Shown one piece after another: positions 19,874 through 27,888 of a stretch of DNA of 64,000 nt. Positions within the stretch are counted from its first letter, which is position 1. Each line of letters starts with the position of its first letter. A program made the translations under genes and the position numbers. This DNA is from Rhodoferax sp. (GTDB lineage: Bacteria > Pseudomonadota > Gammaproteobacteria > Burkholderiales > Burkholderiaceae_C), in assembly GCF_030646845.1 (NCBI RefSeq), contig NZ_JAUSLE010000004.1:1-64000 (forward strand). Reading direction: 5' to 3'. Below the pieces are notes generated by a model. That model made no database searches and was not told where the DNA came from. It saw only the letters and a list, made by a program, of their open reading frames with translations.

Positions 19874-20818
19874 TCAGGAGATCGTTTGGTAGTAAAGGTT
19901 TTGCGGGTGGTTGGCCTGGGCAAAAAAGAACCAGCGTTCTGCCAGCAAACCCACATACTGCAGCGCGAAGGCCGCCCCCAGCATCCCGATGGATGAGGCA
20001 TTCACGCCAACGGCCAGACACAGCAGCGGCAGGGGAAATACCATCAGCAGGAAAGCCCATTTGACTGAACGCAGCACCGCTGCGCTGCGGCCGTGGAAGA
20101 ACTCGCGTGTATTGAACGAGCCGCCCATGAAGCCCTGGGCCTTTTGCACGATCCGCGGGTGTTTGACACCAATGGCACTTTGCAGGGTTGATTTGGGTTT
20201 GAGACGGGCATTGCGCACCAGCGACGCACTGCGTGTGATCAGCGCCAGCAACGTCAGCACGACTGCGGCTGAGGCGTAGGGCACAACCAGAGTGGACATG
20301 CCCAGAACGGCCGCCAGGAGCGTCGCCAGCGTCAGGCCTGAGGCACAGCCCAGCAGCAAATAGTTCACCAGTGTCAGCGGGCTGGCCCACTCTTGCAGAA
20401 AGCGCACCGAGGCGTAGATCATGGCGGTGCAGACGAACAACGCCAGGCAGACCAATGCCACCGCAGCGCCAATGAGCACCGTGCTCCCGCTCAAGCCAAG
20501 AAAGTGGGCGCCCCCATAGAGGAACAGTCCCAGCATGAACAACGGCAGCACGATCACCTCACGCGACAGCCAGGAGGTGCGCCACATGGCAGCGGAACGC
20601 CATGCGCGCTCCGGGCGACCCAGGTGGAAGAACGAGGCAAACAGCCCCAATCCGGTCAGCACCAGCGCGACCCCGTTTCCTGCAAACAGGAAGCGTTGGC
20701 TGTCCTCCGGGGCGAGTCCGCCGAGGCCTGAAATTTCAGTGCCGTAAAGCGCGAGGAAAAGTCCTTGCGCGGCGCCGATCAACGTGGTCAGAAAGATGAC
20801 TGAAAAAGCAGGTTGCAT
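19874..20818 (-). CDS. soeC: Sulfite dehydrogenase membrane anchor SoeC
   Basis: 314 residues, a DmsC-type anchor with about eight helices; ATG 20818. It fixes the SoeAB pair to the inside of the cytoplasmic membrane and passes electrons from sulfite to quinone. Typical DmsC features are an N-terminal helix (FSVIFLTTLIGAAQGLFLALY) and HLGRPERAWRSAAMWRTSWLSRE. It follows soeB by 19 nt. Assignment as SoeC rather than dimethyl-sulfoxide or polysulfide reductase rests on the dsr and sqr context. Confidence 0.88.
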   Translation of the reverse strand: MQPAFSVIFLTTLIGAAQGLFLALYGTEISGLGGLAPEDSQRFLFAGNGVALVLTGLGLFASFFHLGRPERAWRSAAMWRTSWLSREVIVLPLFMLGLFLYGGAHFLGLSGSTVLIGAAVALVCLALFVCTAMIYASVRFLQEWASPLTLVNYLLLGCASGLTLATLLAAVLGMSTLVVPYASAAVVLTLLALITRSASLVRNARLKPKSTLQSAIGVKHPRIVQKAQGFMGGSFNTREFFHGRSAAVLRSVKWAFLLMVFPLPLLCLAVGVNASSIGMLGAAFALQYVGLLAERWFFFAQANHPQNLYYQTIS

Positions 20819-20837
20819 AGCGTGCGGGTGGTGGGGT

Positions 20838-21566
20838 TCAGGTGGCGAAGTCTTCGCGACCGGGGTCACGGTGCGCGTGCTCGGGCTGCTTGCCGTCAAT
20901 CTTCAGCGGGTTATCAACGCGCTCCAGGTCTTCGGGGTGAATCCGGACTTCGGTCTTGCGCCGGGGCAGGTAGTGGTTGGCCGGACGTGTGCCCCATTCG
21001 GGCATGAGCTGATAGCCGCCACGTTCCGCGATGGCTTTCGAGACAATGGATTCCGGATCATGCACATCGCCGAACAGGCGCGCGTTGGATGGACAGGCCA
21101 GCACACAGGCCGGTTTGCGCTCGGGCTCCGGCAATGCCGTGCTGGTGACACGGTCCACGCACAACGTGCATTTGGTCATGACCTTGCGCTCTTCATCGAA
21201 CTCTCGTGCGCCATACGGACAAGCCCAGGTGCAGTACTTGCAGCCTATGCATTTGTCGTAATCCACCAGCACAATGCCGTCTTCGGCCCGTTTGTAGCTG
21301 GCACCCGTAGGACATACCGGCACGCAGGGCGGCTCTTCGCAATGCAGGCAGGATTTGGGGAAGTGCACCGTTTGCGTGTTCGGGAATTCGCCCACTTCAA
21401 AGGTCTGCACCCGGTTGAAGAAGGTGCCGTTCGGCTCGGCGCCGTAGGGGTTGAGGTCCACCAGCGCGCCCGCCGTACCGGACGTGTTCCATTGCTTGCA
21501 GCTGGTCACGCAGGCGTGGCAGCCAACGCAGACATTCAGATCAATGACGAGAGCCAACTGGGTCAT
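20838..21566 (-). CDS. soeB: Sulfite dehydrogenase iron-sulfur subunit SoeB
   Basis: 242 residues with four [4Fe-4S] motifs: CVGCHACVTSC, CLHCEEPPCVPVC, CIGCKYCTWAC, and CTLC with a later CVLAC. This DmsB/NrfC-type subunit wires SoeA to SoeC in the cytoplasm; no Tat signal is present, as expected for the Soe group. The ATG at 21566 overlaps the soeA stop in ATGA. A long upstream extension of the frame is noise overlapping soeA. Confidence 0.9.
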   Translation of the reverse strand: MTQLALVIDLNVCVGCHACVTSCKQWNTSGTAGALVDLNPYGAEPNGTFFNRVQTFEVGEFPNTQTVHFPKSCLHCEEPPCVPVCPTGASYKRAEDGIVLVDYDKCIGCKYCTWACPYGAREFDEERKVMTKCTLCVDRVTSTALPEPERKPACVLACPSNARLFGDVHDPESIVSKAIAERGGYQLMPEWGTRPANHYLPRRKTEVRIHPEDLERVDNPLKIDGKQPEHAHRDPGREDFAT

Positions 21567-24484
21567 TTGTTGTCTCCCTTGCCCGCAAAATAAGCCTGCA
21601 AGCGCGGGAGCACTTGCCGCATTCCGGGTGCTGCAGACACCGCCTTGAACTGGGGCCAGGTTTGCTCGGGCTCGTCGTCTTGTGCCTTGTAGATCCGTAC
21701 GCGCACGTCGTACCACGCGGCCTGCCCGGTGATGGGGTCCGAGTTGGACAGCGACGCGCCGTTGCTTCCTGCCGGCAATTCCTCCGAGATCAGGTGATTG
21801 AGCAAAAAGCCGCGCTGCGATTCATTCGCGTCGGGCGTCAGGTTCCAGGCGCCCGCGGATTTGCCGATGGCGTTCCAAGTCCATACCGTGCCGGGTTCCA
21901 CGGCTTCCGAGTAGCGGCACATGCAGCGCACCTTGCCCCACTGTGACTCCACCCACATCCAGCCGCCATCGGCAATGCCCGCGGCGCTGGCCGTCCTGGT
22001 GTTGACGAACAGGTAGTTGTGTGTGTGAATCTGGCGCAGCCAGGCGTTCTGCGAGTCCCACGAGTGGTACATCGCCATCGGGCGCTGGGTGATTGCATTG
22101 AGCGGGTATTTGGCGGTGTCGGTGGCCTGTTCTTCCAGGGGCACGTAGTAAAAAGGCAGTGGGTCGAAGTAGGTCTCCACCCGCTTGCGCAGGTGGTCTG
22201 GCGGTTGTTTGCCCGGGCGTTTGCCCTGGGCGGCGCGACGGAAACCCTGCAGGAATTCGGAGTAGATGTGGATGACGATCGGATCCTTGTCACGCCGGAT
22301 ACCCACCTTTTGCGCCCACTCCATGTAGCCGCGGTTCCAGTTGCGCATGTACTGGTACTCCAGCGGCATCTCGTAATGGAACACGCAGTTGTTCTTCTCG
22401 TACATCTCCCACTGTTTGGGGTTGGGTTCACCGCGCATGGACTTTTCGCCGCCCTTGCCGCGCCAGCCCGCCAGGAAGCCGATGCCCGAGCCCGGGGCTG
22501 TTTCGTAGTTGACGATGAAGTCCGGATAGCTCTTGAACTTGCGAGAGCCGTCCGCCTGGGTAAAGGCCGGCAGCTTGAGCCGGCCAGCCAGCTCCACCAG
22601 TACTTCCTGAAACGGTTTGCACTCGCCTTTGGGCGCGACCACCGGGATGCGGACTGAATCAGCCGGGCCATCGAATTCGGATATCGGGCGGTCCAGCATG
22701 GACATGCAGTCGTGCCGCTCCAGGTACGTGGTGTCGGGCAGGATCAGGTCGGCAAAGGCCGTCATCTCCGACTGGAAGGCGTCGCACACCACGAGGAAGG
22801 GAATCTTGTACTCACCGCTGTGCTCTCCGTCCGTGTGCTTGTCATTGAGCATCTTGCGCACTTCGGACGTGTTCATGGTGGAGTTCCACGCCATGTTCGC
22901 CATGAAGATCAGCAGGGTGTCAATGCGGTACGGGTCGCCGCGCCAGGCGTTGGTGATGACGTTGTGCATCAGGCCATGGGCGGACAAGGGATGTTCCCAG
23001 GAGAAGCCTTTGTCGATGCGCACCGGCTGGCCCTGATCATCCACAAACAAGTCATCCGGGCTCTCAGGCCAGCCCAGCGGCGCGCCGTCCAGCGGCGTAT
23101 CCGGTTTTACCGCCTGCGGCCCCTTCGGTGGGCGCGCGTTGGGCGGTACCGCACGGGGATAGGGCGCCTTGTGCCGGAAGCCACCGGGTCGGTCGATGGT
23201 GCCCAGCAACGACATCAGAATTGACAGCGAGCGAATCGTCTGAAAGCCGTTGGAGTGTGCCGCCAGTCCCCGCATGGCATGGAACGCCACCGGATTGCCT
23301 TTGACTGATTCGTGGCGTTTACCCCAGCTATCGGTCCAGGCGATGGGCAGTTCTATTTTCTGGTCGCGGGCGGTGATGCCCATTTCATGCGCCAAGCGGC
23401 GGATGGTGGCCGCCGAAATGCCGGTGATGCCCTCGGCCCATTCGGGTGTGTAGGCTTTGACGCGCTCCTCCAATAGCTGGAAGGCCGGCACCGCCGGCGT
23501 GCCGTCAGGCAGTTTGAAATGCCCCAACAATGCCGGGTCGGCGCCTTCTGCGTGATCGGCAACGCCCTGGTCGGTGAGTCGGTCCCACCAGTAGAAGTTG
23601 GCCGGGCGTAGCGGGTTGACGACATCGCCTTCCGGGTTGCGCAGCATCATGCCGAAGTCATCGCTGCTGGCATCCTGATTCACCAGTTGGCCGGCATTGG
23701 TGTAGCGCGCCAGAAACTCGCGGTCATACAGCCCCAGCTTGATGAGTTCATGGATCAGCGCCAGCAGGAGCGCGCCGTCGGTGCCCGGCTTGATCGGCAC
23801 CCACTCGTCGGCGATGGCCGAGTAGCCGGTGCGCACCGGGTTGATGGAGACAAAGCGGCCGCCATTTCGCTTGAACTTGGACAGCGCCGCTTTCATCGGG
23901 TTGGAGTGATGGTCTTCGGCGGTGCCGATCATCACAAAGAGCTTGGCGCGTCCCAGATCGGGGCCACCGAACTCCCAGAACGACCCACCGATGGTGTAGA
24001 TCATCCCGGCCGCCATGTTGACCGAACAAAAGCCGCCGTGCGCGGCGTAATTGGGCGTGCCGAACTGGCGTGCAAACAGACCGGTCAGTGCCTGCATCTG
24101 GTCGCGGCCGGTGAACAACGCGAATTTTTTCGGGTCAGTCGCGCGGATTTTCTTCAGGCGCTCTTCGAGCATCGAAAAGGCGGCTTCCCATTCGATCTCC
24201 TCAAACTGGCCTTCACCGCGCTCGCTGCCGGGCTTGCGCAACAGGGGTTTTGTCAGCCGGGCCGGCGAATACTGCTTCATGATGCCGGAGGAGCCCTTGG
24301 CACAGATCACACCCTGGTTCAGCGGGTGTTCGGGATTGCCCTCGATGTAGCGCACTTCGCCATTGCGCAAGTGCACACGGATGCCGCAACGGCAGGCGCA
24401 CATGTAGCACGTCGTATTGCGCGTCTCGGTGGTGGCGCCAAGCAGCGGCGGGCGGCAAGGGTCGTGAAGCGGTGTGGCAGACAT
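21563..24484 (-). CDS. soeA: Sulfite dehydrogenase molybdenum subunit SoeA
   Basis: 973-residue molybdopterin oxidoreductase that oxidises sulfite to sulfate in the cytoplasm. The N-terminal [4Fe-4S] ligands are C26, C29, C33 and C61, followed by the bis-guanine-dinucleotide binding domain (FTGRDQMQALTGLFARQFG, GTAEDHHSNPMK) and a C-terminal dinucleotide domain. There is no Tat signal, which distinguishes cytoplasmic SoeA from periplasmic relatives. It is first in the soe-sqr run and divergent from a two-component gene. Replacing AprAB/Sat by Soe is common in dsr organisms without those genes; none of those are in this window. Confidence 0.9.
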   Translation of the reverse strand: MSATPLHDPCRPPLLGATTETRNTTCYMCACRCGIRVHLRNGEVRYIEGNPEHPLNQGVICAKGSSGIMKQYSPARLTKPLLRKPGSERGEGQFEEIEWEAAFSMLEERLKKIRATDPKKFALFTGRDQMQALTGLFARQFGTPNYAAHGGFCSVNMAAGMIYTIGGSFWEFGGPDLGRAKLFVMIGTAEDHHSNPMKAALSKFKRNGGRFVSINPVRTGYSAIADEWVPIKPGTDGALLLALIHELIKLGLYDREFLARYTNAGQLVNQDASSDDFGMMLRNPEGDVVNPLRPANFYWWDRLTDQGVADHAEGADPALLGHFKLPDGTPAVPAFQLLEERVKAYTPEWAEGITGISAATIRRLAHEMGITARDQKIELPIAWTDSWGKRHESVKGNPVAFHAMRGLAAHSNGFQTIRSLSILMSLLGTIDRPGGFRHKAPYPRAVPPNARPPKGPQAVKPDTPLDGAPLGWPESPDDLFVDDQGQPVRIDKGFSWEHPLSAHGLMHNVITNAWRGDPYRIDTLLIFMANMAWNSTMNTSEVRKMLNDKHTDGEHSGEYKIPFLVVCDAFQSEMTAFADLILPDTTYLERHDCMSMLDRPISEFDGPADSVRIPVVAPKGECKPFQEVLVELAGRLKLPAFTQADGSRKFKSYPDFIVNYETAPGSGIGFLAGWRGKGGEKSMRGEPNPKQWEMYEKNNCVFHYEMPLEYQYMRNWNRGYMEWAQKVGIRRDKDPIVIHIYSEFLQGFRRAAQGKRPGKQPPDHLRKRVETYFDPLPFYYVPLEEQATDTAKYPLNAITQRPMAMYHSWDSQNAWLRQIHTHNYLFVNTRTASAAGIADGGWMWVESQWGKVRCMCRYSEAVEPGTVWTWNAIGKSAGAWNLTPDANESQRGFLLNHLISEELPAGSNGASLSNSDPITGQAAWYDVRVRIYKAQDDEPEQTWPQFKAVSAAPGMRQVLPRLQAYFAGKGDNK

Positions 24485-24549
24485 GCGGTGGGTATTCTTC
24501 TGGCGGGCAGGGTGTGCGGAGTGACCCTATTAAAGACAAGGGCACCCGG

Positions 24550-24599
24550 CTCCGTCTATAGCCGACACGGGTAACCCGGCGTAACCCAAATGGGTAGCG
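24550..24599 (+). promoter_or_regulatory. Shared 50-bp block, soeA/sensor-kinase copy
   Basis: It reads CGTCTAT at 24553-24559, GGGT at 24569-24572, and TAACCCAAATGGGTA at 24582-24596. The same elements at identical spacing occur at 40501-40550 (minus strand) and 49231-49280. The block starts 66 bp upstream of soeA and ends 135 bp before the proposed sensor-kinase ATG, so it could act on both. A second near-perfect palindrome, CGGGTAACCCG (24568-24578), lies inside it. The remaining 24485-24733 gap holds no further recognised element. Confidence 0.8.
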
Positions 24600-24733
24600 T
24601 GCCCCGTTTTTAGTTGTCCCAACCCGATTTCAGGCCCGATCTGGCCCGGCCCGGTCATTTCATGGGGGCTTCGGGTTTTTACGATAGATCAGTTCCCGGT
24701 TATGTATTAGCATGGCTTGTCTGTGACCTCACC

Positions 24734-25951
24734 ATGATTCCTGCCCAAACCCTGTTCACTCCAGCGACCCTCGCAAGCCGCGCGGACGGGAGTTCCATCG
24801 TCTCCAGATTGGTGACCGAACTGGCGGCCGGCACTGACCTGGAGTTGTTGCTGGAGCGCTTTCTGGTTTCCATCGTTGCGCTGGCTGGTGCCCAGGCCGG
24901 GGCCGTCCGCTTGTTGACCGACGATGGGCAGCATATGCGCCTGGTGGCGCAGCAGGGCTTACCGGCGCACGTGCTGATCGCCGAACGCTTGGTGGAGCGC
25001 GACTGCGGCATGTGCGGGATCGCCGCCGACAACGACGTGCTCGGCTGGGTGGAAGACGTGCAATCCTGCGCCCGCCACAGCAATGACCCCTATTTCGGCC
25101 AGCAGTGCAGGCGTGTGCTGGCCATATCGCTGCCCCACGGCAACCAGGTACTGGGAATCTACAACCTGTTTTTTGAAGCAGATACCCAGATCAATTCCCA
25201 GACACAGACCATCCTGCGGCTGATTGGCCAGTTGTTGGGACTGACATTGCACAACGCCCGCATTGAGCGCGAGCGACTGCGAGTCACGGTGATGAAAGAG
25301 CGGCAGGAAATGGTCAATGAAGTGCATGACGCCCTTGCGCAGACCTTGGCCTACGCCAGGATGCGCCTCCCCCTGCTGCATGACGCCATGCTCGCCCACG
25401 ACGACGAGCGATCGCTGAAGTATTTCACTGATGTCAAGTCAGCCGTAGGAGAAGTGCATGACAACTTGCGTGAGGTCATGACCTACTTCCGCACCCGCAT
25501 GGATCCGCTGGGACTGCTGCATGCGCTCCAGGGTATCGCAGACGGGTTTTTCAGTCGCACCGGCATCACGCTCGAAATCAGGAATTCGGGGCAAAATCTG
25601 AACCTGACCGACGAACAGGAGGTTCAGGTGTTTCACATAATTCAGGAGGCGCTCGCCAATATCGCCAAGCACTCCATGGCCCGGCGGGCCGTGGTGGCCA
25701 TTGACAAGACGCCCCAGCGGCTTGAGTTCGTCATTGAGGACGATGGGCTGGGTATGGCCGCGCCGTCTGTCTCGACGATTGTGACGATGGCGACAGGGCT
25801 GGCTGCATCCACCCATTTTGGGCTGGAAATCATGCAGAGTCGTGCCCAGCGTCTGGGCGGCCACCTTGAAGTGGGCATGAAGGACGGTGGCGGCACGCGC
25901 GTGCGCCTGGTGCTTCCCATGACGCCAACGCCCACGGAGTCCAGCGTATGA
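24734..25951 (+). CDS. NarX-like sensor histidine kinase with GAF domain
   Basis: 405 residues from ATG 24734; upstream starts at ATG 24662 or TTG 24614 are possible and none has a strong ribosome-binding site. A GAF domain (about 20-180) with two cysteines in DCGMCGIA comes first, then a HisKA_3 dimerisation box with the phospho-histidine in NEVHDALAQTL, then an ATPase domain (EALANIAKHS, DDGLGM, FGLEIM). There are no membrane helices, so it should sense a cytoplasmic signal. Its stop overlaps the response regulator start, and its promoter region is shared with soeA. Confidence 0.85.
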   Translation: MIPAQTLFTPATLASRADGSSIVSRLVTELAAGTDLELLLERFLVSIVALAGAQAGAVRLLTDDGQHMRLVAQQGLPAHVLIAERLVERDCGMCGIAADNDVLGWVEDVQSCARHSNDPYFGQQCRRVLAISLPHGNQVLGIYNLFFEADTQINSQTQTILRLIGQLLGLTLHNARIERERLRVTVMKERQEMVNEVHDALAQTLAYARMRLPLLHDAMLAHDDERSLKYFTDVKSAVGEVHDNLREVMTYFRTRMDPLGLLHALQGIADGFFSRTGITLEIRNSGQNLNLTDEQEVQVFHIIQEALANIAKHSMARRAVVAIDKTPQRLEFVIEDDGLGMAAPSVSTIVTMATGLAASTHFGLEIMQSRAQRLGGHLEVGMKDGGGTRVRLVLPMTPTPTESSV

Positions 25952-26646
25952 CGGCCAAGACCCGGGTGATGCTGGTGGACGACCACGCGCTGTGTCGCAG
26001 CGGCCTGACGGAACTGCTGGAGCACCGGGGCGACATGAAGGTGGTGGGGGCCACGGGCGACCCTGCGCAGGTCGTGCCGATGCTTCGCGAGCATCTGCCA
26101 GACCTGATGGTGCTGGACCTGCGCCTGGCCACGACAGATGGCTTGAGCCTGTTGCGCATGATTCGCGCTGAAGGTTGTGAAACCCCGGTTGTGATATTGA
26201 CGATGAGCGACAACGAAGATGATATGTCGGCTGCACTGCGCGCCGGCGTTCGGGGTTACCTGCTCAAAGACATGGAGCCTGAGGAGGTGATTGATGCCAT
26301 CGCACGGGCGGCGCGCGGCGAGATGGTCGTGGCGTCGGCCATGACACTGAAGCTCGCGCAAATACTGCAATCCGGCCCCAGGGGATCGGTCAAGGGAGAC
26401 TTGGTGGCCTCACTCACCGAGCGCGAGCGCCAGGTGCTTGACCACGTGGCAAGTGGCCAGAGCAACAAGGTCATTGCGAAGGCGCTGGACATCAGCCACA
26501 ACACCGTCAAACTGCACGTGCGCCACATCATGGACAAGCTCAACCTGCGCTCGCGGGTCGAAGCGGCGGTGTTTGCGTTTGAGTACCGCACTTCGCCGGA
26601 GGGAGTCAAGACGACGGGTGAGGGCGGTCAAAAACCCAAAGGCTGA
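25948..26646 (+). CDS. NarL/FixJ-type response regulator
   Basis: 232 residues; ATG overlaps the sensor kinase stop. Receiver domain with acidic residues VDDH, phospho-acceptor in VLDLRLA and lysine in LLKDMEPEE. The C-terminal LuxR-type helix-turn-helix includes [14 protein letters not shown] followed by RSRVEAAVF, very like the NarL recognition region. NarL binds TACYNMT heptamers; the palindrome in the shared 50-bp block contains TACCCA(T). It is therefore the best candidate to control soe, dsr and tus promoters. Its 3' end overlaps the convergent cobA by 19 nt. Confidence 0.88.
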   Translation: MTAKTRVMLVDDHALCRSGLTELLEHRGDMKVVGATGDPAQVVPMLREHLPDLMVLDLRLATTDGLSLLRMIRAEGCETPVVILTMSDNEDDMSAALRAGVRGYLLKDMEPEEVIDAIARAARGEMVVASAMTLKLAQILQSGPRGSVKGDLVASLTERERQVLDHVASGQSNKVIAKALDISHNTVKLHVRHIMDKLNLRSRVEAAVFAFEYRTSPEGVKTTGEGGQKPKG

Positions 26647-27428
26647 CGCGTCATCAGCTGGGGCTGGAACCATGCCAGCGAATCATGCAGTTTGACGACC
26701 TCGCCGATGATGGTGAGACACGGTGATTTGAGGCCCGCCTGTGCGACGCGTTCAGGCATATCGGCGAGCGTTCCAGTGACTACTTTCTGGGTGGAAATGC
26801 TGCCGTCTTGCACCACTGCGATGGGCAGGGTGGCTGCAGCACCATGCTGCATCATCTGGCGGCAAATCTCGGGCAGGCCGCCCAACCCCATGTAGATCAC
26901 GACGGTCTGACGCGGTCTGACCAAGCTGGGCCAGTCCAGGTCGGCCGTCCCGTCCTTGAGGTGGCCAGTCACGAACATGCAGCTTTGCGCGTAGTCGCGG
27001 TGCGTCAGCGGGATGCCAGCGTAGCTGGAGACGCCAGATGCTGCCGTCACACCGGGCACCACCTCAAACGCGATCCCACTAGCCGCCAGCGCTTGCAGTT
27101 CCTCGCCGCCTCGCCCAAAGATGAACGGATCGCCCCCCTTGAGGCGAACCACCTGCTTGCCCTCCATGGCAAGTTTGACCAGCAGCGCGTTGATCTGCTC
27201 TTGCCGCATGGTGTGCTCGTTGCGACGCTTGCCGGCATAGATGCGCTCGGCAGTGGGCGATACAAAGTCCAGCACGGCGCTGGACACCAGGTGGTCATAG
27301 ACGATCACTTGTGCTTGCTGCAGCAGACGGACGGCGCGCAGGGTCAGGAGCTCGGGGTCACCGGGGCCGGCGCCCACCAGGTAGACACGCCCGCTGCCGG
27401 GTGCTTGGTGCAGTGCGTCGGTTTTCAA
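26628..27428 (-). CDS. cobA: Uroporphyrinogen-III C-methyltransferase
   Basis: 266 residues. It makes precorrin-2 from uroporphyrinogen III with two SAM molecules, the first step to siroheme for DsrAB. SUMT motifs are clear: [41 protein letters not shown] and [10 protein letters not shown]. The start is TTG at 27428, whose TTGA overlaps the dsrR stop; it is the last gene of the dsr operon. The siroheme ferrochelatase/dehydrogenase is not present in this window. Confidence 0.9.
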   Translation of the reverse strand: MKTDALHQAPGSGRVYLVGAGPGDPELLTLRAVRLLQQAQVIVYDHLVSSAVLDFVSPTAERIYAGKRRNEHTMRQEQINALLVKLAMEGKQVVRLKGGDPFIFGRGGEELQALAASGIAFEVVPGVTAASGVSSYAGIPLTHRDYAQSCMFVTGHLKDGTADLDWPSLVRPRQTVVIYMGLGGLPEICRQMMQHGAAATLPIAVVQDGSISTQKVVTGTLADMPERVAQAGLKSPCLTIIGEVVKLHDSLAWFQPQLMTRQPLGF

Positions 27429-27808
27429 TGCGTGCGTCCTGTACTGCCACAGCCGCCACCGCTACAGCCACCGCTGCTGCAACCGCCACCGCCAGTCGGC
27501 GCCGGCTCGGGCACATCCCCGGACTGGCGGCCATCAATGAAGATAAAGTTGAATTCACCGGGCTGGAGTTCCACGTAATCCAGCACGATTTCGTCCAGCA
27601 ATTCCTGGTATTCGTCAGCGATCACCACCGCCACGCCTTCCAGGTCGAGCTTCATGTCTTCCTCGTTTGGATCGTCAAACCCCATGCCGTATTGGACCGA
27701 GCCGTCGGGATCGACCCGGGCGGCGATGCGCAGGGCCATCTCCTGGGCTCCACTGGCGCTTGCCGCTTCCCGGATTTGCTGGGCAGCCGCACTGGTTACT
27801 GTAAACAT
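27425..27808 (-). CDS. dsrR: DsrR, IscA-like A-type carrier homologue
   Basis: 127 residues. The HesB/IscA fold is recognisable, but the three cysteines that bind iron-sulfur in IscA are absent from the folded part, as in DsrR of other sulfur oxidizers. A Gly/Ser-rich tail of about 20 residues (from 106) adds C110, C115 and C120. AGGAG precedes the ATG. It lies between dsrN and cobA in the dsr operon; in Allochromatium dsrR affects dsr expression after transcription. Whether the cysteine tail restores metal binding is open. Confidence 0.8.
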   Translation of the reverse strand: MFTVTSAAAQQIREAASASGAQEMALRIAARVDPDGSVQYGMGFDDPNEEDMKLDLEGVAVVIADEYQELLDEIVLDYVELQPGEFNFIFIDGRQSGDVPEPAPTGGGGCSSGGCSGGGCGSTGRTH

Positions 27809-27888
27809 GTTGTACTCCTGGTCAGTTGGGGAGAGAGCTTGCCCGGCGATCGCATCGCTGAGGCCTGTCTCACCGAATATTCGAATGC

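Noticed and set aside
21563-24484. Calling the molybdoenzyme a dimethyl-sulfoxide or polysulfide reductase
   Set aside because: No Tat signal and strong sulfur-oxidation context favour cytoplasmic SoeA, though sequence alone is not final.
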